In this document: piece after piece, positions 1 through 11,523 of the stretch
Position numbering within the stretch: position 1 is the first letter of the stretch
Layout: the number at the start of each line of letters is the position of its first letter
Origin: Parastagonospora avenae f. sp. tritici 18332-5
Taxonomy: Eukaryota > Ascomycota > Dothideomycetes > Pleosporales > Phaeosphaeriaceae
Reading direction: 5' to 3'
Assembly: GCA_022559985.1 (NCBI GenBank)
Contig: JAFJTR010000113.1
Coordinates: forward strand, 19,592 to 83,591
Length of the DNA: 64,000 bases
Notes under the pieces: model-generated
Databases searched by the model: none
What the model was told of the DNA's origin: nothing
Seen by the model: the letters and a program-made list of their open reading frames with translations, nothing else
Translations under genes and position numbers: made by a program

Positions 1-383
1 CAGACTTACTTCAAAATCGCCCTGTGTGGGTGGTTCCAGCGCTTGCAGTGCGACTTTTGTGGTGAACTTGTGTGCTCTTATAGATGTGAGACATTTCATC
101 ATGCGTGCTGGATATGTGGTAGGGGCATCCTTCGGTGTCCTTCCATCTGCATAGGTTTTCGTTTTCATCACCTTTCGAACTCACATTGCTGGTATTATCC
201 TTGACCATCAACATATTGACAGTAGCAGATTTACCACACCTCTTCGGTTCGACTCGTTAGTTAGCACCGCTAACACTTGGCAGTGACATAGAACAAGAAA
301 CGAATCGAGAGACTGATTGTTACCGAAGAAATCATATTTCATCATTCATACCATCAGCTAACAACTACATCCCACACGCACAT
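1..383. other. Intergenic left edge
   Basis: No supportable gene. The short open frames here are interrupted and lack recognisable motifs. The right part lies downstream of the minus-strand peroxygenase gene and probably holds its 3' untranslated region. Confidence 0.5.
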
Positions 384-1748
384 CTACTGTCCAGACCTCG
401 GTCCCTCCGTCTCAAGCGCCGCCCCCGGGAAATTAATCCCATAGTCAAACATACTCCTGCCCGCTGGCACGCCCTGACATCCACCACCCAGATCCTTCAG
501 CGGCTGCACCGCCGGCCCCAACCTACTATCCACCGCCGCCAACGCCGCCGTCAACGCCGCGCCACCCAGCAGCTTACTCAAGAAAGACGGCGTATCCGCC
601 TGCACCGCCTGCGCGATAAAACAGCCCATTTTCTTCGGATCATTCAGATCCTCTGCGAAATTGATAAACCCGCCAGAAATATCGCCCAAATTCACGCCCG
701 AGAAACTGTTCACGGCGCCCGTGTTGCCGCCGACTTGACAATTCAAAGGGTACGCGGCGCACTGCTGCGCGGTCGAGATGCCGATGTCTGCAAGTGTCCA
801 GGGATCGAGCGGGTGCCGCTTGTACCAGTTATCTGGGATGCGCTCGTAGCCGTATTTGTATGTGAGCGAGCCAGACGCGTCGCGCTTATAGCTGAAGAAA
901 TCCATAAACACATCCTGCGTGAGGAATCCGCGGGGCGACTCGGCGCTGTGGTTGGCCAGCAGGTGGTACGCGAACATGTGCGCGCCGAAGGTAAACGCCA
1001 CGCCTGCGTAGGCGGGGCTGAAGTAAAAGGGGTTCGTGGCGATGCTGTGCTTCTTGCGGTTGTTGGAGTGCTCGGCGAGGACGCGGGGTGTGATCAGGCC
1101 GTCGGCGCGGGCATTGGAGAGGTCGAAGAGCTCTTGCATGTATTGTGGGTAGGAGCGGCAGTTTGAGTTCATTTCGGGGGCGAGCCAGTCTCCCCTCGTA
1201 ATACTCGCGTCACCTTCACTGCGCAGATGGCCGTATGCGCAGATGCCTGTCTCATTGCCGAGTGCGTCGCCAATGAGGGGGGGAAGGGAGGAGGTTTTGT
1301 CTGAGTGCGGACCGATGCTCCAGCGCCCGGAGATGGGGTCGCCGTTGAAGAACGCGGTCGCGGTTTCGAGGAAGATGGTAGCCGTCTTGTCGAGACCGAA
1401 GGCTTCCCATAGACCGGTGTTAATGCTCGCGGCATCCACGACACCGTCACGTTGGATGTAGCCGTGGTTCGCAGCAGCGTTGAGACCCGCACAGGGACCG
1501 CGGATGTCTCCTGGGCCTGGGGCACGCCACTCGTGCTCGCCGGATGTGTTGACGAGTTGGAGGGCGGGGTCGAATTGGTCGAACAGAGCGTGGTTGGGAG
1601 TGCCTGGATATTCTGGGAAGGGGATGATTTGGGGGGTCGTTTGGCGCTCTTGGATGCGCTTCTCTGCGACCATGCGAGCGATTTCTGGGAAGGCCGAGGC
1701 CAGGATGACTGGCCCGGCCAGGAGGGCGAGGGATGTCTTCGCGAACAT
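384..1748 (-). CDS. Secreted heme-thiolate peroxygenase (UPO / chloroperoxidase family)
   Basis: Single-exon gene, 454 aa. The frame stays open upstream, but the first ATG is at 1748 and is followed directly by a hydrophobic signal peptide (about residues 1-19). The heme-thiolate motif Pro-Cys-Ala lies at residues 85-87 with Cys86 as the probable iron ligand, in the context RGPCAGLNAAANHG. The acid-base motif Glu-Gly-Asp is at 178-180. Both are hallmarks of unspecific peroxygenases, although the third position of the usual PCP motif is Ala. Length fits the long class of the family. Members use hydrogen peroxide to oxygenate or halogenate organic substrates outside the cell; the substrate here cannot be read. 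The family call is firm and secretion is inferred from the signal peptide. Confidence 0.88.
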   Translation of the reverse strand: MFAKTSLALLAGPVILASAFPEIARMVAEKRIQERQTTPQIIPFPEYPGTPNHALFDQFDPALQLVNTSGEHEWRAPGPGDIRGPCAGLNAAANHGYIQRDGVVDAASINTGLWEAFGLDKTATIFLETATAFFNGDPISGRWSIGPHSDKTSSLPPLIGDALGNETGICAYGHLRSEGDASITRGDWLAPEMNSNCRSYPQYMQELFDLSNARADGLITPRVLAEHSNNRKKHSIATNPFYFSPAYAGVAFTFGAHMFAYHLLANHSAESPRGFLTQDVFMDFFSYKRDASGSLTYKYGYERIPDNWYKRHPLDPWTLADIGISTAQQCAAYPLNCQVGGNTGAVNSFSGVNLGDISGGFINFAEDLNDPKKMGCFIAQAVQADTPSFLSKLLGGAALTAALAAVDSRLGPAVQPLKDLGGGCQGVPAGRSMFDYGINFPGAALETEGPRSGQ

Positions 1749-4069
1749 TGTGGGTGACAGTGTGGAAGACAAAGGGTGCTGAGAGGGTGGTGCCAGGGTA
1801 GGGCTGGTGGCTTTTATATGTTCTCTCCACCACAGATGCACATCAGTGCGGAATTAAGGAGTTACCATGAGGCTGCTCATAGCCGATCTGTTCGGCCCTG
1901 AACAAGTTCGAGTATGTTCTCATGGCGGTCGATCCGCTAGTACGTTGGTCAACTCTGGTGATGTGTAACCAATAGCTTCAACGGTATATCATGGAATACT
2001 ACCACAGGGTAGTTGTAGAACTATCCCCAGACAGGATTCGCCTCTTGCCGATCAGCAAGGCTCACATGGCTGAAAGGTATAGTTGCCAAGACTGGAGCTA
2101 CGAGCGACAGTGCCCTATTGAGTTATAACGGATGCCATCCGGTGATCAATAGTGAATTTGAGCCCTGCGTTAGTTGCGTAAGGAGCTCAGAAAGTATAGA
2201 GTGCTCTTTGAGGCCCTCTTGTTTGCCTAGTTACCCCGATGTAGTAGTGAAAAGAACAGGAAAATGGAAATTTCGGAAATCGCACGCTTTTTCTCGGGAG
2301 CGAGTTGGGGATGAACATAGGTGGGAAGTGCGAACAAAAGATGTGAGGTCTTCTAGCAATGCAACAGCCATCACATTCCCCTGACTCTGAGTACGGAGGT
2401 GTTCATTGTTTGAGTTGATGAATTGCTGACTGGAAGGGTCTTGAGAACCTAACTAAGTCAACTCAGTATGTTTCTGTGTATAGTGGTTAGGAATATCGCA
2501 CCGCAAACAGAGCAATGATGAACTATCCAGCCCGTTCGTTGCTTGCTTCACCTTGCTCTCCACTCGCCCGGACTTCTCAGTGACTGCAAATCTAAAGCAC
2601 CAAAGATGTTGGGCTTCGGCAGGCAAGAGCTGGTGCCTCGCGGACAAACCCTATGGAACTCCACAGCCTCCCTACCAAGAGGCGTGTATTCCTTAGTGCG
2701 CTATCACTGCGACGTACTGATTGCATATGCTATAGACGGCAGGCCCCGTGTGGATCTGAAGTTGCTGAGGACGAGCGGGGTGGCGTCCATGTCAAGTGTT
2801 GAATTAAGCTCGACAAAAGCTGGGGTTAGCGCAACGCTAGCGGCTACTACCCCGGATCTCGTTCACTCCGTGGTCCAGATTGACTCCCTAGATTCCCCAA
2901 AAAGTGTGGGAGATGATCGCCATTTGGCACTTCTTACATACGAAAAGCGTTCTATTGGCTGTTAGCATCAAGGTAGGGTACTGGGCGGGTCACTTGATAT
3001 GTAGCTTCCGGTGGTGTCATACACGCGCGACTCTTGCTTGTAGATCTTCACTTTAACGCTTGTCTGCTTCTTTGCCCGAGGCTGCAATTACTAATTCTAC
3101 ACTCCCTGCCATAGTGTAGCTGCCAGTAGCCGTACAATTGCCGAAGGAGAACAGTTTGCCAATCAGTGCTCTTGCTTACTGCTCACCATCAAGCGTGGAT
3201 ACAGCTGTGAATCGGCATTCATCGTCCACTAGATTAAGAACAAACACAGTTGAGTCGCTGCGCCAATGCCGAATGGCGCTTCATGTAGCTGAGCAGACCA
3301 GCGAACAATCTGGATGGACCACACAAGGAACACAAATTCAACAGTTCATGCATTCAATCCGGGCGTATCAACAACGTTCACCCTCGCAACTACACAGTGC
3401 CACACTCAACGGAAGACCTGAAGTTCACTAGCCACAGTCTGCCCCGTTATTTCAAATACCACAAAGTGTAAACAACACTAGGCCTTGGCACTCTGTTCGC
3501 CCCTTCTAACTACATCCCAAGGGCCGATCAGCACCAAGCATCCGGTAGTCCACGCGGTACAGTGCCGCTGTCTAACGTCCGTAAGCATCGCCCCCGCACG
3601 CCTGCTCATCACTAGCCCCAGGGACGTCGCCGACTTCTCGCCTATCTGATTTCAACTCACTGAGACGGGAGCTGTGATGAAGACAGGGTAGTAGGCCACT
3701 TAGTGAGCATGATCGGCAATCGGGACGATACAAGATGTGTTCAAGTGCTTTTGTCCAGGGATGAGTCAGAAGCACCAGAGATTCTAGGTCGATACTCAGT
3801 CGTCTGTAGATAGGTTGCGTACTCGGAAGGTATCAGCTCCAGACAGAGGTTTTACTCTATGCCCGCGACCCCACCGGCATACACGTTACTTCGTTCACTT
3901 GTTCGTACACGGCGTGTAACATGTGGTATGGTGAAGTTGTGTTTTTCGTGTGCGTTCATAGAAGGTATACAACAATGGCACATTCCCGCGATGTAATGCC
4001 AAATAGTATCGCTACAAATGATTATACATATGACGGCCGACTCTATACATGCCGTAGTCAAAAGGTCGC
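1749..4069. other. Gene-poor 2.3 kb between peroxygenase and MRPL17
   Basis: The first few hundred bases are the peroxygenase promoter. Beyond that only short open frames without ATG context, splice logic or known motifs are seen on either strand. No transposon ends or tRNA boxes were recognised by eye. Confidence 0.5.
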
Positions 4070-5190
4070 TCATCGCTCCGCAAGCATGTTCTTGACGCTC
4101 TTCCAGTACGGCTCCTCAAGCACCTTCTGCAGCTCGTCCTTTGCCAGCCACTTGAAGTCCTTGTGGCCAAGTTTGTTCTCCTTTAGATTGACCTGACCCG
4201 CCATGATGCGTGCCTTCAAGAAGAAGGTCTTTGCGCCGTACTCGGTGAGGCCGGATGGGAGCTTGGTGGTTTTGGTGTAGTCGATTTGGTGGTGTCCGAT
4301 GGGGACGTGGCCGACGAGCCAGGTGTTCATATTTGGTCCGCCGGCTTGTGTGATGATGCGTGATGCTGCCTGTTCAATTGTTAACGTAATTTGAAGTAGA
4401 GCTGGAGAGTGTGACGAACCCCGTGCAGGTTTTCATCCTTCAATCGATCCTGGGGGAACTGCCATTGTCCCTCCTTGTTCTTCACGAGCAGATACAATGT
4501 CCGCTGCAGCGCTCGATTCAAGCTCTTGGTGTCGTTCTTCTCATCGGCCTCTGTGCGTCTCGGCATGGGTTTGTCGAACAACTCTCGCTCCACCTTCTTC
4601 ATGCCCTTGTCCTCCGACTCGCCAGCCTCTCGCCCATCAGTCGCTGCATCTTCGAGGAGTCGATCGACCTGCCATTGAGGGTCGCTTTCCTTTGCTCCCA
4701 CAAGCAATTCATCATTCCATGCCTCGTCATTGTAGCCGTTGTATCGTCCGATGTCGCGCGCAGGCGTCAGCCGTTGCCTCATCTTGCGTTTCCATTCCAG
4801 ATCTGCTGGCGTGCGCTTCTTGAAGTAGAAGTAGCGTGTGAATGGAAGGGCGAGGCGCTCATTGAGGCGCTTCTGATATAGGAAGAAGGCGGCTTCGAAT
4901 GGGTGCAGGTCTCGTGTGATTTGCGGTGGGCGGGACAGTACGACACCGGCGTTGACGGCATATGCTGTTGATGGAGCAGCCTGGGCGACGGGCGGTATGT
5001 GCTGCGATACTTGATCGTCGGACTGTACAGCGGCGGCTGCTGCAGAAGCGTATTTGCGTGAGATGGAGTCCCTACATGAGCGGCATATCGACTGGCCTGG
5101 TATCGTTAGCCATTTCCACCTTCACCGGCATTGAGTATCCTCACCACTTTTTCCGGCCAGTCGCTGTGTTGTCTGCTGCCCTACGTTCAT
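4070..5190 (-). CDS. MRPL17: Mitochondrial large-subunit ribosomal protein mL46 (yeast MRPL17)
   Basis: Three exons, 340 aa: 5190-5145, 5096-4420 and 4369-4070. Intron 1 is 48 nt with a CTAAC branch and CCAG end. Intron 2 is 50 nt with a non-standard GTTCGT donor, a TTAAC branch and an ACAG end. Both joins keep frame. The protein opens with an Arg/Ala/Ser-rich segment typical of mitochondrial import. It continues into the conserved block around RPPQITRDLHPFEAAF and ends in the Nudix-like fold of the family (around QAGGPNMNTWLVGHVPIGHH). It is a structural subunit of the mitochondrial 54S particle. It is divergent from CCT8 with about 0.73 kb between the start codons. Confidence 0.9.
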
Positions 5191-5916
5191 GCTGGCTGGC
5201 CTCCGGGCGTCGCAATGTCGTTTGATGCCACCACCTCTGACCTCGAAGTTGTGGAAAAGTTCCGGAGCGGGAGTGCATAAATCAGGCCTAGCGCCATTCC
5301 ACTAGCGTCGCGACTGCACTTATCTTCGTTTTTTCTCGCCAGACTCAACTTCTTCAATCCACGGCACCAATCCTTATCCCCAGCTTCCTCGTACTGTCAT
5401 GAGATGTTGGTCATTTAGCGGTGCCGAGAAGAATTGAGCAGTCTTTTTCGCTAGCGGTAGCTTCAAAAAATCCTAAAGTATACGGCTAGATAGATTTTGC
5501 TCACATGCCCTCGTACCGCGTCTCCTGTAGAGGCATTTCCACGCGCACTATTGGCTCTGCCTTTGCGCACAATGACCATACTACATCATGATATGAACGT
5601 ATTCTAAGAAAGTCATGTTTGTTGCTGGTTCAGATGAGTCCCGTAGCTGCCTCCTATATGTATCAAATCGTGCCCGATTGACCAGGTCCTCCGTCGTGAA
5701 TGATACGGAATACCGCGCTTCTTGTTCCCCATTCTACTGCGTCATACACTCACTCATACTCATCTCAGTGAACGCTGCTGTGTTCCTCCATCCCTTCCCA
5801 CCCATCGGTGGTCCATTATCGCCGACGCCAAGACATCGCGGGACGCGTCCGTAAATTTCCAAAGCGAGAGCTCCAGGTACACCACCACCCCACGATACCC
5901 CTCATACACCACCAAC
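5191..5916. promoter_or_regulatory. Divergent intergenic region MRPL17 / CCT8
   Basis: This 726-bp stretch separates two housekeeping start codons on opposite strands and must contain both promoters. The last 150 bases before CCT8 are C-rich, as expected of a fungal 5' leader. No specific operator was recognised. Confidence 0.5.
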
Positions 5917-7688
5917 ATGTCTCTCTCGATACCCAACGCCCCTAATGCCGGCCTGTTCAAGCAGGGCTACCAGAAGTGAGCCTCATCTGGTCTCTTCATC
6001 AATATAAACACACAACTAACCCCACAACAGCTACGACGCTGAGGATGGCGCTGTTATTCGCAACATCGACGCCTGCCGCACGATTGCGCAAACCGTTCAG
6101 ACCTCGCTCGGACCCTACGGCCGCAACAAGATCGTCATAAACCACCTCCAGAAAATGATCCTGACCTCGGACGCTGCCACGATTCTGCGAGAACTCGAGG
6201 TTGTCCACCCCGCAGCAAAGTTGCTTGTTATGGCGAGCCAGCAGCAGGAGGCTGAGATGGGCGATGCGACCAACCTCGTCATTGTCCTGGCAGGCGAGCT
6301 GCTCAAGAAAGCTGAGGAGCTCATCCGGATGGGCTTGAAGACGAGCGACATTGTTTTGGGTTTTGAGAAGGCACAGACTGCTGCTCAGCAGATTTTGGAA
6401 GGTATGATAGGATTCAATCCTCTGAGTGTATTGAGCTAACGATTTGACAGAGCTCGTATGCGACAAGGTCGCAGACCTGCGATCACAAGAAGAGCTCAGC
6501 AAGGCCATCCGCACAGTTGTAGCAGCCAAGCAGTCCGGCAGCGAAGACTTCCTCGCAGATCTCGTCGCCGAAGCCGTTCTCGCCGTCCTCCCCAAGAACG
6601 CCACCAACTTCAACGTCGACAACGTCCGCGTGGTCAAGATCATGGGAGGCAGCCTCGAGCAGAGCAAGGTTGTCAAGGGCATGGTCTTTGCCAGGGTACC
6701 AGACGGCACTGTTCAGAAGGCCACCAAGGCCAAGGTCGGAGTCTTCTCATGCCCCATCGACATTTCACAGACGGAGACCAAGGGAACCGTCCTGCTACAC
6801 AACGCGAAGGAGATGATGGACTTTACAAAGGGCGAAGAACAACAGGTCGAGCAGGTCGTCAAGGAGCTCCACGACTCAGGCATGCGCGTTGTCATTGCTG
6901 GCTCCACCATCGGCGAGCTTGCGCTGCACTACCTCAACCGCTACAACATCCTCGTCATCAAGGTCCTCTCCAAGTTCGAGCTCCGCCGGTTATGCCGTGT
7001 CGTCGGCGCTACACCGCTCGCTCGTCTCGGCGCTCCTATGCCAGACGAGATGGGCTCAATCGATGTCGTAGAGACGCTTGAGATCGGTGGAGACCGCGTC
7101 ACAGTCTTCAGGCAAGAGAACGACCAGACAAGGACAGCCACACTTGTCCTGCGAGGTGCCACACAAAACCACCTTGACGATGTCGAGCGAGCCATCGACG
7201 ACGGTGTCAACGTGGTCAAGGCCATTACCCGCGACCCACGTCTAGTACCAGGCGCCGGAGCAACCGAGATGCAGCTTATCGAGCGCATCAAGGCCATCGC
7301 CGACCGCACATCAGGCCTCGCACAGTACTCCATCCGCAAATACGGCGAAGCCTTCGAGGTCATTCCCCGCACCCTCGCCGAGTCAGCCGGTCTCGACGCT
7401 ACCGAAGTTCTCGCACGTCTTTACGTTTCACATGCTGCGCAAAAGGGTCGCAAGGACGACGAATGGACGACTGGTGTCGACATTGAGAACGATGACAACA
7501 CAGGCATTCTTGACGCAAAGGACGAGGGTATCCTGGACCTGTGGGTTAGCAAGAGCTGGGCCGTCAAGTTGGCGACTGAAGCTGCGCGGACGGTATTGAG
7601 TGTCGACCAAATCATTGTTGCCAGGCAAGCTGGTGGCCCCAAGATGCCTGGAAAGGCGCAAGGAGGCAACTGGGACCAGGATGACTAG
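5917..7688 (+). CDS. CCT8: T-complex protein 1 subunit theta (CCT8)
   Basis: Three exons, 555 aa: 5917-5975, 6031-6401 and 6451-7688. The introns are 55 and 49 nt, each with CTAAC just before the acceptor. The protein aligns from end to end with my knowledge of CCT-theta. Landmarks are the N-terminal LGPYGRNK nucleotide-binding loop, DAATILRELEV, a GDATN form of the GDGTT ATPase motif, the KGTVLLHNAKEMM region, LVPGAGATE, and the C-terminal VDQIIVARQAGGPK. CCT is the cytosolic group II chaperonin that folds actin, tubulin and WD40 proteins; theta is one of its eight subunits. Length is normal and nothing is broken. Confidence 0.97.
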
Positions 7689-8040
7689 AGTGTTGGAGCG
7701 CTAAAAGCAGTAACAAACACATAGAACTACGTCTGGTCGATCAGCGTCTAGATGCTTAATGCCAAAAGATGAATGACAGCAGGCTTCGAGACCACCACTA
7801 ATGCTACCATGGTTTCAGATTACTATCACTTGTGCAGGTTTGTCAGAGCGCTTTAGTCTTTGCACCGTCCACACACCACAAGGAGGAAAGCATTCTGAGG
7901 AGACATGGAAAAATGACTGATGGTTTTAGGCGGATCATAAACGATTTTCCGTTGGATCATAATCATATCAGGGTATCTAATACTATTCGCCCTCTTTCCC
8001 TATCGCGCAAACACCGACTAAAACATCACACACCATCTCC
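7689..8040. other. Convergent 3' region CCT8 / CFEM receptor
   Basis: Both flanking genes end here, so this is shared 3' untranslated sequence and terminators. No gene is seen. Confidence 0.5.
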
Positions 8041-10054
8041 CTACCAATCCTTCGGCAGAGTCTCCTGATGCCTCGCCCTATACAAACTATCCGGCTTCTT
8101 CCCCACATCCTCCTCACTCCCCCCTTCCCTCAACTCCACCAACCCTACCTCATCCTCACCCCTAACCTCCTCCTCAACGCTAACATCCACCGTCTTCATA
8201 ATTGTCGTCTGAAACAGACTGCCACCGAGCGTATCCTGCTTGACCCTGCGCGTCGCCTCGGCAGTATACCGCGGCGTGTTTGCCGAGGAGCCCAACGTGC
8301 TGCCGAACCACCTGGGCAGGAAGCGCGCGACGAAGCGCCGGAAGGCGGGCATGCACATTGCTATTATGCCGACGTTGAGTTCGAGGGGCGAGAAGATCCC
8401 GCTGAGCATGTTGTCGTAGATGGGGTTTGTGGAGGCGCCGTATTGGGCGAGGGCCCAAAGGCGGGATACGGAGACGATGATTGTGCTGGTGATATTAGCA
8501 TCATGTCTACAAATCTTGCTTCATGGCGAGGATGGAGAAAAGGGAAGGGGAAGAAGGCGGTGGGCTTACATCGCGCCAGTGCTGAATATCGCCACAAGCA
8601 TCAGTTTCTTCCGCATACTCAGATTCAACTTGAGGAGTTCGGGGATCGGGATGATGACAATGTATATATCGACTGCGATGTTGTACCCCGCCGCGACAAA
8701 CCAGAAGATTTGCTGGTTGATGCAGTAGTCATATGGCGTTTCGGCGTCCCAGGATGTCCACGCCGCTATATAGCACATTGTCAGTAATTGTAGTGGATTT
8801 GAAGGTAATACTGTACGTACCAGAAATAGGCCGACAAGCAAACGTCATCGGCAGCCCGAATGCAATCGGAAACAGTATAGAGAGAACGACCCCAATGTAA
8901 ACCGCCTTCCTCGTCCTCTCCGCCGGGAAAATCCGGAGAAACATGACCAGAAAACACAGTTTACTAAACGTCGCGCTGACGAAGTAGGATAGCTGGTTGA
9001 AGTACACAATCTACCCACACACACATGTTAGCACACACTCCCTTCTACCCAACACGACCCAGCCCAATCCAATCCAATCCGATTGAGGACTCACCTTCAT
9101 GATAACATAGATACTTTGAGCTTCCACCGCCCACGTATCCCTCCCAAACCCCAACCCGCCCGCAACCGCCTGCCCTACCGTAACCGGCATCGCAAACACC
9201 CAAGCCCCCACGACGCACCAATCGTCCCAGCCCCAGATATGCTGCTGCAGACTGACTAGCACACGGATGCTCAGTGCGAGCAGCGCCAGGCTGCCGAAGA
9301 CAACGTTGGTGGCGATGAGCGCGTGGGTGCGGTCTTTGATGGGGATGGAGCATTGCGCGTTGGTGGTGTTGATGGCGCGCAGGGTGTCTTTCAGGGTGCA
9401 GGTGGTTTGTATGCAGGTGCTGAGGAGGGCGGTGAGGGCAGGGGTGGTGCAGATACAGGTGGCGTTTGTGGGGGCGCAGAGGGGGTGGGTGTTGAGGGTT
9501 GTGGTGAAGCATGTTGCCTGGAGGTGTTTAGCGGTGGCTGTGAGGTATGTTGTCTGGTATGGAGGGTTGATGATATATGGAGAACCGATTGTGCCGTGGA
9601 GGATTGATGATGTTTGAAGAGATGATAGTGATTAAAGGAGTGATCGTGTGTGGGATTGATATTGTACGAAGAACCGACGGTGGATGAAGAGATGACGGGG
9701 TATGAAGAGATGGTATATAGAGAGTTTGCACTTGAAGATATGATGGTATATGAAAACGTAGAGGTGTGTGTATGAAAAAGCGATCGCGTATAGAAGAGTG
9801 AAGGCGTTCGCAAAAGCGATGGTGTGTATGAAGAAGTGAGCGCAAGGAAGGGGGCTGGTAATCGGTATCTTGAAGTCGATACGAAAAGGAACTGAGAAAG
9901 CATTTGATGTGTTACAGCACGATCTCAACATGTTTGATACACGCCAGATGGAAGATGTACTTACAGCGCACGTGGGGATTTCGGCTTGCGCCACCACCGG
10001 CACCACTGCACACAAAAGTGCCACAGCTGCCGTCAAAAGTGTATTCGGACGCAT
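8041..10054 (-). CDS. CFEM-domain PTH11-type seven-transmembrane receptor
   Basis: Five exons, 447 aa: 10054-9965, 9517-9095, 9010-8821, 8765-8570 and 8485-8041. All joins use GT..AG and keep frame. The start ATG at 10054 opens a signal peptide. A complete CFEM domain follows with eight cysteines at about residues 29, 33, 44, 51, 53, 65, 70 and 86. The seven-helix rhodopsin-like (PTH11) core includes the block GWDDWCVVGAWVFAMP and the late loop GIFSPLELNVGIIAMCMPAF, and the tail is acidic and cytosolic. Family members are fungal surface receptors; Magnaporthe Pth11 is needed for surface sensing. The ligand is unknown. Intron 1 (9518-9964) is 447 nt, about eight times longer than most others here, and splits the CFEM domain. 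Confidence 0.92.
9518..9964 (-). repeat. Repeat-bearing long intron of the CFEM receptor gene
   Basis: Intron 1 has a perfect GTAAGT donor and a CTCCAG acceptor. Its body is filled with degenerate short repeats, read on the plus strand as variants of TATGAAGAGATGG and GATGAAG and on the gene strand as TCATACACACC-like units. One minus-strand frame stays open through most of it only because of this low complexity. Confidence 0.6.
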
Positions 10055-11523
10055 TGTCAAAGCTTCTATATCGAAAGGACGACCTCAGGGTGGATGTAAC
10101 GAATGAGAAGTACTCCAGATACCTCAAAGATAAGTACCACTTCAACCCATCACCCTACTACGTTTGCATGTATCCGTAAATAGGGTGTGTGAAAAGAAAT
10201 GTCCGTAAGGCAGGACCTACGCAGCCTTTCCCGTAGTTTACATTACTTTTTGTGCGGGTTACACGGTATACCGGCGTGGTCCGCGTGCAAACAGGACAGG
10301 GCATCGAGCTTGACCCCTGAGATCAGCTCGTGATCACCGTTTGGAGGTAAGGCAGTTACAGGCATGTCGTACCTGTTGAGATGCCCATGCGTTACAGTGG
10401 ATTCTCGAAGTGTTCTAGCGCAATTTCAACCTTGCATTGCGGGGTCTCGCCATGTGCTTACTTTGCTTTTTGGCCTTCTTCAAACTTTGTATTGCGCTGA
10501 GGCTGAGTACACTACGAGCTGTCATCTCAATCGAGCGGAGGTTTCGGCAACGGACGTGTTTGAGCTGTCCCCAATCTGCTAAGAGTCCCATGGAAATTCG
10601 AACTGATACGCCAGTGCGGAAGACGCAGTCAATAGTTCGATCGCGATGCTGTAAGCGAGCTGTGGAACATAACAAACGATGCGTGGATGCAGCCCCCAAC
10701 GTCTGTAGGTGGTTTGGATATAGCCTATGCGCTAAACTGAATGAACAGCGGGCCGTTGCCGATTGCGTACTTCCCCCCGTCCTGACAGGTACGCTAGCCG
10801 GTGGACATGGGACACGCCAAATTGCGTTGTAGCCACCGGGCATCGTCCCCAAAGATTCCTTGGTTCGGTTTCGTCTTCCAACAATGCAGGTCGTTCAAAG
10901 ACACATTTGAAGGACCAGCTGCACCTCAGGCAACCGACGATAACGATGCGGGGGACAATGTAACGGTGAGGTTACCTAGACACACGTGGAACGCATCTGT
11001 GAGGTATAAACTTCCGAGTGAACCATGAGCTTAAATCCGGATAGCCGCTGTGCTACATACTGCCTAGCCGCACTTCCACAGTGTGGATTCACACGGGGAG
11101 CAAATCAGGCCCGCGTTCGCTATCAAAGACCCCTTGAGAAAGCCTTATTTCCCGGGATGTGGAGAATAAACATCGCAGTATGTCTTGCTGAATTGCTTTT
11201 GGAGCAGCAATCCTTGCAAACGCCTGCTAATTTCCATTTCACTGCAGTAGCTTCGAATAGCTCGTGAAAGTACCCACGCTGATACCAGACAAACGGGCCG
11301 TGACCTCTTGCATTGCACCGACACAGGGGTATCAATTCGTTCCGCGTTTGCTCCCACAGCAGGCTAAAGGCTGCATGGGCGATGGGCAAGCTCGATGGCC
11401 CAAAAGCGCGGCGTAGTCCCTTCCCCAACAGCGCTTAACTCCCCACGGAGTCCCATTGCATTGGGTTTTTAGATTCCTTCTCTCTTCTGTCACATTTGTC
11501 GTCGAGCACCCTGTCATCTCGTC
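10055..11523. other. Intergenic 1.5 kb
   Basis: The left part is the CFEM receptor promoter and the right part the P450 promoter, which ends in a pyrimidine-rich leader just before 11524. Open frames up to 145 codons exist but overlap on both strands and show no motif or splice logic. Confidence 0.45.

Noticed and set aside
239..300. GGTTCGACTC resembling a tRNA B box
   Set aside because: No A box or cloverleaf could be drawn around it.
735..1833. Several long open frames overlapping the peroxygenase gene on both strands
   Set aside because: They are shadows of the real frame, which alone carries the PCA and EGD motifs and a signal peptide.
2543..2965. 140-codon plus-strand frame in the 1.7-4.1 kb gap
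   Set aside because: Starts without ATG, no family features, no plausible introns.
10415..10852. Overlapping 130-145-codon frames on both strands
   Set aside because: Neither has a motif or start context; mutual overlap indicates chance.
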